Origin: Rhizopus arrhizus
Taxonomy: Eukaryota; Mucoromycota; Mucoromycetes; Mucorales; Rhizopodaceae
Reading direction: 5' to 3'
Assembly (NCBI GenBank): GCA_024220505.1
Contig: JAKZZE010000025.1
Location: forward strand, 434,001 to 498,000
DNA: 64,000 nt
This document shows positions 44,054-55,863 of the stretch, piece after piece; position 1 is the first letter of the stretch, and each line of letters opens with the position of its first letter. The position numbers were made by a program, and so were the translations under genes. The notes under the pieces were generated by a model. That model saw nothing but the letters and a program-made list of their open reading frames with translations, was not told where the DNA came from and searched no databases.

Positions 44054-47000
44054 ATGGAAGAATATTGGACACTCGAACGAGTCATTCAGTGGCTCGAAAT
44101 CAATAACTTTAGATCCGCCATTGAAATCTTTAAAGGTACAGAATATAAGTTCCTTTCACTTATTTTCTCCTTTTCTCTTTCTCTCCGTATATATTGACAT
44201 GCGTGTAAACCCACTTACTCTTTATTATTTAATTATAACAACAAAAAAGCTAACAGGATTAGCGGAAGAGCTTTTTTGGACTTTGATTCTTCATACTTGA
44301 TGACTTGTCAAAACGAATTATCTTTACCTGAAAGAAATAAACTTATACAATCCATAAAGTCCATCACACGAGTAATAATAATGAAAACAGCAATAATAAT
44401 AATAATAAAACTTGTTGTTAATTACCTTTGTAGGTAAAGGATCATTATGCATCACCATACAATAATAGGTCAGCAATGACACCTCGAATACCAGAAAGAA
44501 AATCATCCACCAATGAACATGTATTGAATTTAGTCAAGAACATCCCTATACCAACTAAACTTCCTATTGGCTCAGCAGCAGCAAGACATACCAACAGTAG
44601 AACCCGTTCAACAAATATAGCAAACAACAACACGAGTAATTGGAATTCTACAAGACGACCGAATACGATAGTAAAATTAAGAAGTTAGAAAAACCGTTTT
44701 CTAATGCGATAATAGGAAACAAGCATTCATGTCACAACAGATTCCGATACTTTTCACAGCCTACAAGTTACTGGAATGAGAGATCCTCGTTTAATCAAGA
44801 CTTCCATTTTAAGAAAGCTTGGTTTAGGTGTCGAATGCAATAAATTTTTGTTTTTTCATGAGAATGGAAAACATCCGAGTAAAACTATTTGTACATACAC
44901 AAAAATACCTTAAATAACAATGCATGATAGACGTGCCATTGTTTGATAATGAACTTTCATTCATCTGCCAAAATTCAGACCACAGTTCAACCAACCGAAT
45001 ATTAGTACAGCCTAAATCAGGACATTATACAACTTATTGTATTGACGGGACAAAATATCGTGATTTTGCACCCACTCATAAAAGGTATGCACTTTATAGA
45101 CCCATTATAGTCATAATAACAACTCTAGTAGAAAGCCAGCCAATCATTCAGCTCATCTTGCCTTGCCAAATCATTATCACCAAGAAAATTTGAATCCAAA
45201 TGGAGTAACGAATAACAATAAAGCTTGGGCAGCTCATCAACAACATCAAAGAAGCAACACAATTGATACAACCTATTATCCACAACCATACCCTACACCC
45301 GAAATTGTAACTGACAACTGGAATCAAAATACCTTAGTATCTCAACAACCACCTTGGGTTGTTTCACAATCCCAGGAAAAAAGCTCTCTATGGGCCGTTC
45401 CTCCCAAATTAAACAAATCCACTAGTGATTCACTCATTCCATCCTCTCGACCTGATAAACCTTCTTCATCCCTTTGGGCTGTTCCTCCCAAGACCATAGA
45501 AGGAAGCCACTCGACTCAACTCAATAACACGACGACTGCATCCTCACTTTGGGCTGTCCCACCGAAAGCATTAGAGGAAGAAGAGATACAGCAGTTTAGT
45601 TCGGAAAATCTTAATTTACACCCAAGCATCTCTTCCAAGACAGACGAAAAACCAAAACGTGCTGTTCGATTTCATGAAAATGAAGGGAGAGGACTTCATG
45701 TGGATACAGGTATCCGAAGTGCCTCCCCTACACCAGCCTCTTGCTCTCCATCAGGTATCGAAGAAAATCACTGGGCTGAGCGTCCCTCTGTCGAACGACT
45801 TTACAAGAACATTGACAAGTATTTACCTGGTCATGATCTTGATAAGGAGATTATTGTTGAACCCAGTACACTATTACCCAAACGACACAAGAAATCGATT
45901 CGTCACGTTGCCAACGAAGCCCATCGTAACTGGCGAAATGCAGTAAATGCAGTAAATGTGATTCGAGCCAATCACTTGATTCGAAGACGTAGTACCAAGA
46001 TGTGGCATCGAGCAGTAGAACAAGTGAAACCGGGTATGAATGCCAATGTGCATCAGCCTGGAGAATTACCAAGTAAGGACGTCGAGAACGAGTTTTTACA
46101 GAAAATTAATTTTTTTTTTCGTGACAGAATCCAAAAAGTTGCAGTGGATTCGTGGTGAGTTGATTGGAAAAGGCTCTTTTGGGCGAGTATATCACGCGTT
46201 AAATGTGGAAGCAGGTGAATGGATAGCGGTCAAACAAGTCGATCTACCGACCACGCAGTCCGACTATGCGAAGCCTGGATTAAGAGAAATTAAGGATGGC
46301 TTATTTAGAGAAATTTCATTATTAGAGGATTTGGATAATGAATACATTGTACAATATTTGGGATATAATGTTGACGAGGAAGAAGGCCATATCAATATCT
46401 TTTTAGAATATGTGCCTGGTGGAAGTATCGCCTCCTGTCTTTCTAAAACAGGACGATTTGAAGTGGCTCTTGTTCAATTTTTCACGCGCCAAATCTTGTC
46501 GGGTTTAGCTTACTTGCACAACCGTAACGTATTACACAGAGTAAGTGAATGAGCACATGTTTCTTTTTTTTTTCTGAATGTAAACTGTATAGGACATTAA
46601 AGCGGGTAATATACTATTGGACCAAAATGGTATTTGTAAAATTACGGATTTTGGACTCTCTAAATTAAGTGGACAAGACAAAGCATATGATCCTCATTCA
46701 AATAATTCAGTCATGAGGGGTACGGTGTTCTGGATGGCCCCTGAAGTCGTCAAGGGAACGAATTATAATGCTAAAGTGGATATTTGGAGCTTGGGATGCA
46801 CTGTGATTGAAATGTTGACTGGAAATCATCCTTGGTTAGATCTAAACATGCTGGCTGCATTATACAACGTAAGTTACCTTTTGTTTATTAACGACTTGAC
46901 TTGTAATTTTACATATAAAATAGCTTGGTAAATATCAAGCACCTCCTATACCAGAAGATATTCCTGAATCTGCAAAGAATTTTCTCACCAAATGCTTTAC

Positions 47001-47197
47001 GATGTAAAAGCTTATACAAGTCGATCTTTTTGTATTTTTAAACTAACAGCTTCATGTATAGTAATCCTGAAGAAAGGCCAACGGCAGAACAATTATTAAA
47101 TGACCCATTTGTCCAACCAGACCCTACATTTGAATTTAAAAAGTACATGAAAAAGGCCGAAGTTGAAAGAAGGACATCCAAGGGAAGATCACAATAA
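44054..47197 (+). CDS. MAP kinase kinase kinase with SAM and RA-like domains (Ste11/Byr2/Bck1 family)
   Basis: Ten exons (44054-44135, 44250-44371, 44440-44670, 44716-44878, 44931-45084, 45129-46072, 46128-46540, 46593-46868, 46924-47003, 47062-47197) give 866 residues. Residues 1-~65 are a SAM domain (WTLERVIQWLEINNFRSAIE, RISGRAFLDFDSSYL). After a basic low-complexity part, ~145-230 looks like an RA/RBD fold (TFHSLQVTGMRDPRLIK). A long linker follows, with an SLWAVPPK motif three times. The kinase domain (~580 to 850) has IGKGSFGRVYH, IAVKQVD, VLHRDIKAGNILLD, KITDFGLS, MRGTVFWMAPEVVKG, DIWSLGCTVIEML. SAM+RA+kinase is the layout of Ste11/Byr2 (mating and osmotic signalling), while the activation segment is also close to Bck1/Mkh1 (cell wall integrity); I cannot choose. 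Likely activated through Ras- or Ste50-like partners via SAM/RA. Confidence 0.9.
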
Positions 47198-47328
47198 AAT
47201 TAAAAAAAAAGAATTGGTTTATTGTCACACATTTGTGTTACGTTAGTACTATTTTCTTAGTTTTTCTTTCTCCACTTTTGATCGTCTTTTTTTTCCCTTC
47301 TTTTCATCAGTTTATATATAATTTCAAA

Positions 47329-49997
47329 ATGAGCTCAAATAGTAAACCATCTCGAACTAAGGTACCGCCGATAAGTACAAGAGAAGAAGTAAGCGAAATA
47401 ACAGTTATATTTGAGTGTCTATTAATATAAACTAGATCTCAGGGCAGGATAAAGCAGTTTTAGATACAGTTTTAGCACCTTCTCAGTATATCGATGCAAT
47501 CATTTTAAACGTAATCATAAGAGATTTAGACTATATAATCCAGTACATAGGACAAAGGTATATTTACATAATATATATGCAATATATAGCAGTTAATAAT
47601 GCATGACAGAATCATTCTCGAAGAAAAGTACCTTGCAGACCTTGTTCAGTTAACGAACGATGCACAAGCTATACCCAACAAGGATAATGCAATCGGAATA
47701 CAAAAATGCTTTTTGAGTTATGTCGACCTGACAGATGAATATAAACCATTCAGAGAGCAGTACCTACAAAGATTAAAGAAACAATTGGAAGAATTAAAGG
47801 AGTTCAGGGCAAGTTGTGTATTATGTTTGCTGTCAATTTTATATATTTACTTTATAACAGAGTGAACAGCAGAAGATGTATGATAAAAACAAGTATTGGA
47901 TGCACCAAACAAATCAAGAATACTTGCTTAATCGACTCAAAAAATTACCCAAAGCACAGCAAACTTATCAACAAAAATGGGAGGAGATCGAGAAATCAAC
48001 AGGTATGGCTATTACTACACCCATGTTGGCCACACCTAGTACAACAACAGCCACATCATTTCCTTTATTAAAGCGAGAAATCTCACAAGAAGAGACGGTA
48101 TCACCCAATGAATCAGACACATCCCCTTCATCACTACCTACACAACAAAGTCGAATTGAAAGATTCATGAAGAAACACTTGAACAAGCCTGAGGATCCAA
48201 CAAGACATAATATTCGTATAGCCAAACTAAAAGTGGAAGTAGCAGAAGCAGGTAATTCTGAAAAGAAGTTGGTATGCACCCAAAACTTACCCTGAATAGA
48301 TACAAATTATAGAAACATTGTACGTGAAATAAGCACGCTGGCAATCAAGATGGACGCAACCAACCAACACATCATGAAGCAAGTTCAAAATGTGCTTAAA
48401 GAGAAATCAAATAAAATCAAGGATATTTTAACGATAGCACTGAAGGCAGACATTGAACAATTGCAAAAGGCACAAAAAGTAAGCAGATGTACCCCTACAG
48501 AGTCTATTATCACACAGCTCGTAACACACTGTTGATAGCCACTAAGTTCAATGCTTGAAATCATTGAAAATACAGACGCTCAACTGGAAACAGATAAATA
48601 TGCAAGCATGTCCATATTGCAAAAATACCCTAAGCCAGAACCTGTCTATTACAAAAATCATCATGTGGGTGAATGCAAAGGTAAGAAACATAAAGGAAAG
48701 CTGCAGGCAGATATCAATGATTGTTATGGCTCTAGACTTAATATTTGGTACATCTTTAACTGAATACGCCCAACAAAGAGGCCGATCACCACCACTATTA
48801 ATCACTAAATGTATCGAGGCCATCGAAAGATTGGATGGTTTAGAAAAAGAAGGCATCTATCGTGTATCTGGCAAGCAAAGTAACATGGAAAAGATCAAGC
48901 ATGCTTTTGAGCGAGATGAAGAAGCGGTTGTCATTGGCCAAAACGATGTGCCTGAGGATATATTTAGTATTGCCTCTGTCATCAAAATATTTCTCAGGGA
49001 GCTCAAGACACCCTTGTTTCCTTTTAAGCTAGATGAAAGGCTCATCTATTCACGTAGGTTCTTGAATGTTGCTGTATGCTGCCTGGCAATGAACTAAGTC
49101 CCTCCATAGAAATACCTGACCAAGAATTACGATTAATGAATTTGTTAACAAGATTATTAAAGCTACCTCCTGCTAATTATGATACTTTAAAGGCACTTGT
49201 AGCTCATCTATCAAGGTATACATAGACACTAATTTTACATTTATATGTAAGTAACATGTTTGTGTAGAATACAATCTTTTGTAGAAAAGAATAAAATGAC
49301 AGTCAGCAACTTAACGTTAATATTTACACCTGCTATTTTTCAAGATTTAAACCATGCACAAAATGCTGTTGGAGAATGGGCAAAGGATTGCGTGTTGGAA
49401 GACTTGATATTGAATAATAACGATATCTTTGCAAACAAAGATTTACATAACAATTCTGCCATTACGGGTGATATTGAATATGGTTTTAGTCAAAACGATG
49501 TCCATTCATCCAGCAATGATAGATATGCCATGACTATTACCTCACCTGATAGTCCTACAGAGATAGACTATGCATCTATGGCACATGCAAATGAAGGTGA
49601 CTATATCCTATCCCTTGATGAGTACGAAAATGATCATGCGCAAGAAAATAAATTGCCTGAACGTACATCTTCTATATCACATAATACTACTACCAAAGCC
49701 CCTCCTATGAAGCTCTCTAAATCAACGCCAACTGAAAGAAATTATAGAGCCCAATTCCAAGGAAAGGGTCTTAAAGTAGACACTAGTATCAATCCCCGTC
49801 ATCACCAGAATAGTATCATGGCAGTAAAGAGTGCTACTGTTCCTTCTTATGATTGGGCAAGTCAAAATCCTGAGAATAGCCCCATTCCTGATGTACCCAA
49901 GTTGAAACGATCAGCGACAACTGGTAAAAAGAATAAAAACTTTAACTTGGACCCAGAAGCTGCTGCTGCATTTAACCAATTGAAAATTCAACGTTAA
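47329..49997 (+). CDS. F-BAR-like RhoGAP protein (Rgd1-type)
   Basis: Nine exons (47329-47388, 47436-47557, 47610-47817, 47861-48251, 48300-48478, 48539-48680, 48736-49053, 49110-49215, 49268-49997) give 751 residues. The first ~400 residues are largely helical coiled-coil (LEEKYLADLVQLTNDAQ, QQKMYDKNKYWMHQTNQEYL, IVREISTLAIKMDATNQHIM) with an acidic Ser/Thr-rich insert, the pattern of F-BAR proteins that bind curved membranes. RhoGAP domain about 415-600: DLIFGTSLTEYAQQRG, LEKEGIYRVSGKQSN with the arginine finger, KIFLRELKTPLFPF, LLKLPPANYDTLKALVAHL, KMTVSNLTLIFTPAIF. Such proteins switch off Rho GTPases at polarity sites. The tail is disordered, Ser/Thr-rich. It starts 131 bp after the MAPKKK stop, same strand; a link through cell wall integrity signalling is speculation. 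Confidence 0.88.
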
Positions 49998-50689
49998 TAA
50001 AGATCATGTATTTATTTTACTCTCTCTCTCTTATTACAGAGACTTATTGTGTTGAATGAATAAAACCCGTTTGGTAATAGAGAACCAGAGGAGGAACTGA
50101 AAGTGCTTAAACGTTTGAAGACTGCTAAAGTTGTATTGCAAAGCATCATTGTCTTGAGATGGATTTACTGTATTTTTACTTTGAATAAATAGTATTTTAA
50201 AAACAACCTCCAGTCCTAATTGTTGAAAGTCTGAATATAGTTAACCATTAAAATTAAAAGATACAATACACCTTAATCTATTTTTATTCAGGTATTTAAA
50301 GAATTAAAGGTCTCGCATACACAGAAAATCTTTGAAGACACCCTACATGTCCTCAAGCACCAGAAAAGAGTAAGTATCGGCAAGGATTGATAGCGATAGG
50401 TTAGAAAAATTAATAAAAATAAAAAAAATAATTGAATTTTGAATCTTCAAAGTATTGTGTACAAGCTTATTTACGTTACCAGAGGAAATGTTATTTAACT
50501 TTATCTTCTGGTTATCTATCTCTCCCAAGTCATTCTTTTTAATTTTTTGACAAGTTTTTAGTCATCTTTTCTACATCTTGTTCCTTCCAGTCTCTCACCT
50601 TGAATACCATGAAACATAAATGTTCTATTCGGAATGAATCTGTGATGACCCAAGGATCCATCCTTCTACTCTGATAACAACTGAGGAGG
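49998..50689. other. intergenic segment before LINE copy
   Basis: About 690 bp of AT-rich DNA. No open frame except a short A/T-rich one on the minus strand (50343-50528), which I do not trust. The left boundary of the LINE that follows is not clear because no target duplication could be found. Confidence 0.45.
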
Positions 50690-50691
50690 GC

Positions 50692-51030
50692 TCTATCTTA
50701 GTATCCACTCAAGAAGTCTTGAAAGCTCTCTTCTCAGAAACCGCTGAACCACAAGATGATATTCCAATGGAAATTAATGCTGGAAATACAGACAATACAC
50801 ATGTTACTACGGACATAGTTATTGTGGACCAAGCTACCAAAAACATTCCTCAGTCTCAACATCAGACTGCCATGGATAGCCACCATAATGGTGCCCCAGT
50901 AGGATATAAATTTCGTCATGACTCTTTAGATAATCTGGGATCACCAATACAAGCACGCATCTCTAGGGATCAGCAGCACGGCACCACAGTATTTAACATT
51001 GATGGTGCTCCAACTCAATCTAAGCAATAA
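50692..51030 (+). pseudogene. LINE ORF1 3' part
   Basis: Frame reads EVLKALFSETAEPQDDIPME through DSHHNGAPVGYKFRHDSLDN and ends PTQSKQ, TAA. No zinc knuckle is visible in the remaining part, so the function (RNA-binding gag-like protein) is inferred from position before ORF2. The stop TAA (51028-51030) overlaps the ATG of ORF2 by one base. Confidence 0.55.
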
Positions 51031-52335
51031 TGAATAATAGATCGAAAGAACTATTATTCAACATTTCTTCATTGAACTGTAACAGTTTGGTGAAGACCCA
51101 TGATACCCAAAAACAATCCAGTTTCATACGTTACTTACGCTCTCTAAATTTCAACATAATGGCCTTTCAAGAAACACACACCACCACAGACCATGCAAAC
51201 TTCATCAATGTACAATTTCAAGCATTTCAGTTCCTGTGGACTCGCCATTGTGGCTTATTTTTCCTTTTTTTCCAACTATCAACTGTCAAACAACCTGATT
51301 CCGTCAAACCCACGCAATATTCTTTCCAAAATCAGTCATCCACAGAACTTCTATGCTCCTTTCCATGTATTAATGGTTTATGCTCCAGCTTCTACAGATA
51401 AGGACAGAGGAGAGTTTTTTGATTCTGTGTTAGATGCCCTCAATACTGTATCTAATGTTGACCCACACCGGATCATTATCCTTGGCGACTTCAATTATTC
51501 TTATCATCGTCTTAACTTGTCAACTCAAACATCTCTAAAATGGATATCATATCTAGAAGTATCCTTTTATAATGTGATGCATAGTGGGGACAATAGTAAT
51601 ATTCCAACATTCCGCCGCAATGATGAGATCTACTCTACAATCGATTGTATCTTCATTAGTAATCAGATGCGCCCAATGCTTAGGTCTACAGATATACACC
51701 GACTACACTCTTCGTGGACTGATCATCAATTGCTCTCTCTTTCGATTAATTTAGGCCAAACTCCCACTGGGTTTGGTCTCTGGCGTGCCAACCCCATTTT
51801 GGCTCAATAGAAAGAGTACCTGATACAACTAAAGCAACAACTCACAGGTATTGTACCTTCTTTGCCTAATCAAATGACAGCACAAGAACAATAGGACTAT
51901 GTCAAATCTGAGATACGGCTATTTACTCAACGCTATACAACTGACTACACCAACTGGCGTAAAAAGTCAATTAAGGTCTTACAACGCAAGCGCAATGCTT
52001 TCCTCCGCAGTCAGCCACCTATAGCCATCCGGCTACAGTGTCTTCCTGTTATGGACCAACAAATTGAATCTCTTCAACGAGAGTCGATAGATATTGCAGC
52101 ATTAAAGGCTGGAATACGTTGGCGAGAAAGTGGAGGGAAATTAGCCGGTTATCTCAAGCGGATACACCAGGTACGAAACGTCGAACAGACCATAAACTGT
52201 TTACAAGACCCTACATCTGGATCGACTGTTTCCTCTTGTACACAACTCATGAAAGTTAGTCAGGCATTCTATCAAGACCTTTATTCAGTTGACCCTGTGG
52301 ATGAGCATGACATTGATTGCTATCCGCAGACCTAA
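51030..52335 (+). pseudogene. LINE ORF2 N-terminal part with AP-like endonuclease, stop- and frameshift-bearing
   Basis: From ATG 51030: SLNCNSLVKTHDTQKQSSFI, NFNIMAFQETH (Asn and Glu of the endonuclease), then after a frameshift IIILGDFNYSYHRLN (GDFN box) and SSWTDHQLLSLSI (SDH box), LGLWRANPILAQ. These are the landmarks of the exonuclease-endonuclease-phosphatase fold of LINEs. A TAG after ANPILAQ and another after TAQEQ interrupt the frame. It runs on to about SCTQLMKVSQAFYQDLY, where the RT should start. Confidence 0.82.
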
Positions 52336-53404
52336 GATCAAATACACGCAATTGTGTTTAGATCCAAAGTTAGGTGGGTTAGGTCTTTTGGATCCACAAA
52401 TTCAACGACACAACCTACAGATACTCTGGCTTCGTCAAATCCTGGAAGACAACCACCCTCAGTCTTGTAGTCAACCTATATTATTAGATCATATACGTCG
52501 CTTCCATTCAGGAAATACTAAAACAAGACTGGCTTTCTTTTCCCCTCTTTTGCGATTACATCCTGCTGCTCACGCCAATAACTTTATGCAAAACATATAT
52601 GAGGCAGTTGATTCTTTCGGATATGCAGACACACAACAGGCAAAGTGTACTCCTGCCACACTTCTCCACTTGCCCCTGTCTGCTATATTCGCTATGATTC
52701 CTATTGATTATTGGATCAATCGATCACGACACAAAAAGCTCAAGGTGTCTCAATTTTTTACGTATGATCACTGCTTTGGATGTATACGACCTTTATTGTC
52801 ATCTGACCAGTCTTTCTCCCCTCATCTGGTTTCCAAGCTAAGCCGAGATATTCATAATCGTATCATCAAGCTAAATCAGCTTATCTGGCCTCATATATTG
52901 AATCAAAATCAATCATTGGGTGAAGTAGATGATTCAGCGTTCATCGATGCCTTCTGTTCGCAGCCCCAATGGATCAATTACAAATCTAAACCATTTCGGT
53001 TGTCTCTCATACAGCGATATTTATCATTATCGGCAATGTCACAAATACCAACTTCCAAGTGGTCACTTTTTTGGAAAATGCCTGTTTCGCCTGAAAGCCG
53101 GTCTCTATGGTATCGTCTATTCCACCGTAAACTCTATAGCCAATCACTTCTTTCAAGTTTTGATAACGGTTTGACCTCTTCACAATGTAAATTTTGTTCT
53201 GCTAATACTGAAGACTTACAACACCTCTTTGTTCTCTATCCTAAGAAATGGAGAGTATGTATAGATGCTTTCAATTTCTTTAGTCCACACCTTACTTTCA
53301 CTCAAGATGATGTATGCTCAATCCTCTGGTCTTTTCGGCAGTTTACTTTTGTTGACAACATTATCCTCTGGACTCTCAGCTGCTGTGTGCTTTCCGTTGT
53401 CTGA
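52300..53404 (+). pseudogene. LINE ORF2 C-terminal part with zf-RVT module
   Basis: A single 370-residue frame: LDPKLGGLGLLDPQIQRHNL (the segment after RT in this LINE group), a long linker, SLWYRLFHRKLYSQSLLSSF, and CKFCSANTEDLQHLFVLYPK, the zf-RVT zinc module in which the second Cys-pair partner has changed to Tyr (LYP for LCP). It ends near the element 3' end. Confidence 0.75.
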
Positions 53405-53622
53405 CATGCCCATTGAAGATTTGTTATTGACGGCTTTCCTTTTACCAATAAACAGTTGGTCATTCGTGCTATGTCGCAGTTTGCCACTCTCAAAAGGGAC
53501 AGACCCGACCTTGACTAGCATGTTCCATCGCTTAAACTCTGTTTCTCTTGGTTCACATCGCTCTTAGACGTGTGACTCCTATTATATTTTATAAATAAAA
53601 ATAACCCATTTACAAAAAAAAT

Positions 53623-53959
53623 TCCTTTCCCCTTACTTTCTTTTACATTTTCTTCAATAACGTCTGTTAGAGTTATCCAACCACACCGAAAAGCATACCA
53701 TTAGAATCGCCATGAAAAGGAGCATCTTTTGATTACAAAATAAGCTTTAAAAATCAAAAAGGAATCAAAGGCGACTCCCGACCAAAATCCGACTTTGTCA
53801 CTTTAAAAATCTTTTTATTTCACCATTTACTGCTTTGATAACAGCGCTCGAAAGCACTAGTATCTTGAGAAGTAATGACAATCTTAGCAAAATTATAAAA
53901 TATGTTAATAGCTACTTATTCTTCCTATAATAGTGTCTGATATTGAGTATTACACAAAC
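53623..53959. other. short spacer between LINE and zinc-finger relic
   Basis: About 340 bp, AT-rich, nothing recognised. Confidence 0.4.
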
Positions 53960-55201
53960 AGTATACGCTTGCCATCTTTGTGATGCTTCGGAGTTTTCTC
54001 ATGCTCGAAACTTGAGAGATCACTATGAAACTTTTGAAGGTATGTAAGAAGCTCGTAATTGAAATACAACTTCACTATAACAAACTTAATACACCAGGCA
54101 AAAAATATTCATCTACAAAGAGTAGAACTTATAATACACCAACGCAAGTATAATATAACGCCACATAACTTTCTTTTCTGTCTAGTATTTCATTCTGTAG
54201 CAAAAAAATATCTTTCTATCTCTGTTGCAAGAAAGAGAGTAAGTCGGTACAATTGAGCAATTTTCTATTGTTAGTTTTCTGACACTCTTTCCCTGTTTAT
54301 AGCAAAATATAGTTAAAAATTATGGTTGCCCTAGCTGTTCTGATCATTATGATACCACCAATGAGCTCGGGAATCATCTAGATGAAAAACATAGTAAGTA
54401 TTGGAACGAAGCTTCTTGAATTTGTATATAATAGTAGTTTTTATTAGCACCCAAAGCAAGACCAGAAGTAGACGCTAGCTTTAAAAGCCTTAACAAAAAC
54501 AAATGGACTCTCTTAACTGGTACAGTGATAGAAAACCAATTATATGAATTTGGCAAGCTTCAAATTAGAAAGCATCCTTCTCAGTCTTTCATCTTTGATG
54601 TCAACGATTCTCAACTGTATATCAAACATGGAACACTCACGAGTGGTAAGATTGAGGAAATAACGACTGATTTAACAGCATATCATTACAACTGCCTGAC
54701 GATTTTAAACAATATTTGAACAAATTCAACTGCACATCAACAGTAGACATAAGAAAAGCATTGAATCAAAAAGAAAGTTGGGAAGACAGTTACCATCAAG
54801 ATAAACACTTCGATTTAGACTGGATCAAACAATCGATACATATGCTTTTACAAGTGTACGAACTTGATAGCTTCGCAAATGATCACTCCGGGGATTGATA
54901 TAATATACACGTGTGGTGTATTATCGACAGATGCTTTGGAAATCTAAAAGGAATCAAAATTATAAGGTAAACACATTTTCATGCGTTTCTATTTAATCTT
55001 TTGTATTAAGTGTCAAGCGTTTTTAGAGGTGAGGGGGCATCGGTGGCGTCTGCTGTAAGAAAAAACGCCAAAAGAAATTTAGAAGACGTATACAACTTAG
55101 CTAGAAAAAATATGGCTGCGTTTATGGCTGCGCCAAATTTTCGAAAAGATCCTGACAAAAACCTTATAAATTTTCCGGAAAGACTGTATTGTCTGAAATA
55201 A
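53960..55201 (+). pseudogene. relic of a C2H2 zinc-finger gene of apparently lineage-specific family
   Basis: Exon-like pieces in order: YACHLCDASEFSHARNLRDH (first finger, the last His replaced: HYETF) ending at a donor (54041); NYGCPSCSDHYDTTNELGNH plus LDEKH (second finger, complete) ending at a donor (54393); KHTPKARPEVDASFKSLNKN, GTVIENQLYEFGKLQIRKHP, SQSFIFDVNDSQ; after a frameshift near 54690 LPDDFKQYLNKFNCTSTVDI, HQDKHFDLDWIKQSIHMLLQ; a stop; YNIHVWCIIDRCFGNL; and, after a gap, VFRGEGASVASAVRKNAKRN. The part after the fingers is of no domain I can name. From memory, similar proteins (two fingers, then a domain starting GTVVE-QLY-FGK) are multi-copy in Mucorales; that must be checked. 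Confidence 0.6.
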
Positions 55202-55638
55202 GCGCGGCTTGGAGAGCCCTTTACCATATCTTTCGTCCTCATTACGATTAAAGAATAATTTTTTATTTGTAAAAATTTTAAAACCCAAAATGAGCACATA
55301 ATATTTGACATATTGTATTGCCCGGGTCAGTTCAAAGAAGTGTTAGAGAAACTAAAAGCCTTTTTGATATCCAAAAAGGTAAAAAGGATAAAGAATGGAA
55401 GATGATATTTCGTCCTCATTACGGCAACGTCCGTATTTAGACATAATTAATTTATTTTCAGACAAAGGATGCTTTTTCATACAATAAATACCAAAAAAAA
55501 GGAAATGAGTTCTCATTTTCATTACGAAGATGGACAAGGAAAGATTGTCGATGAGCAGGGAAATGATATGGAATGGGAAGGCAATGTAACTCAATTTCAC
55601 TTGACCACCCTAACTCGTATTAGACAGTACTGTGAAAA

Positions 55639-55697
55639 ACAGTCTTTCCATATCAACATGTCGCATTTTAAAATTTTACTTGTCTTGTCGTTTTAGT
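55639..55697 (+). repeat. left terminal inverted repeat of Tc1/mariner element
   Basis: Starts ACAGTCTTTCCATATCAACA, passes through GTCGCATTTT and ends CTTGTCGTTTTAGT. It matches the reverse complement of 57181-57232 with one substitution in the first 31 bases and a small length difference in the middle. Confidence 0.88.
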
Positions 55698-55863
55698 AGT
55701 GATCTCACTGTGCCCATCATGTTTAGCCATGAAGATTCCTTACTTAATCATTTACACTTTTGTTTAATATACGTCAAATTAGCTATACTCATCTGGAACA
55801 GGTAGTGTCAGTTGATTACAGTTATACGAGAAATATTTTCAGATCTTGCTTGTCAGAAAGATC

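Larger units (their letters stand above)
50690..53622 (+). mobile_element. LINE retrotransposon copy without reverse transcriptase core
   Basis: One continuous LINE-like unit: ORF1 end (50692-51030), overlapping ORF2 with endonuclease (from 51030), then the region that normally follows the RT including a zf-RVT module, and a tail ending TTTACAAAAAAAA at 53622. The ~1 kb that should encode RT motifs (FxDxxxAYD, YADD) is absent: the frame goes from AFYQDLYSVDPVDEHDIDCY at about 52325 straight to KYTQLCLDPKLGGLGLLDPQ. Thus an internal deletion. Stops are few, so the copy is relatively young. No flanking duplication was found. Confidence 0.85.

Noticed and set aside
50343..50528. 61-codon minus-strand ORF before the LINE
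   Set aside because: Ile/Asn/Ser-rich chance frame in AT-rich DNA, no domain and no conserved neighbour signal.
52929..53174. Second plus-strand ORF inside the LINE 3' region
   Set aside because: It is an alternative frame of the zf-RVT-bearing ORF, which has the domain evidence.
55469..55696. Frame reading YEDGQGKIVDEQGNDMEWEG as a second copy of the transposase N-terminus
   Set aside because: It resembles FEDGKGGLRDEEGVELMEV of the nearby transposase, but the match is short and acidic, has no terminal repeat in front, and its end runs into the left inverted repeat. Not strong enough to annotate.
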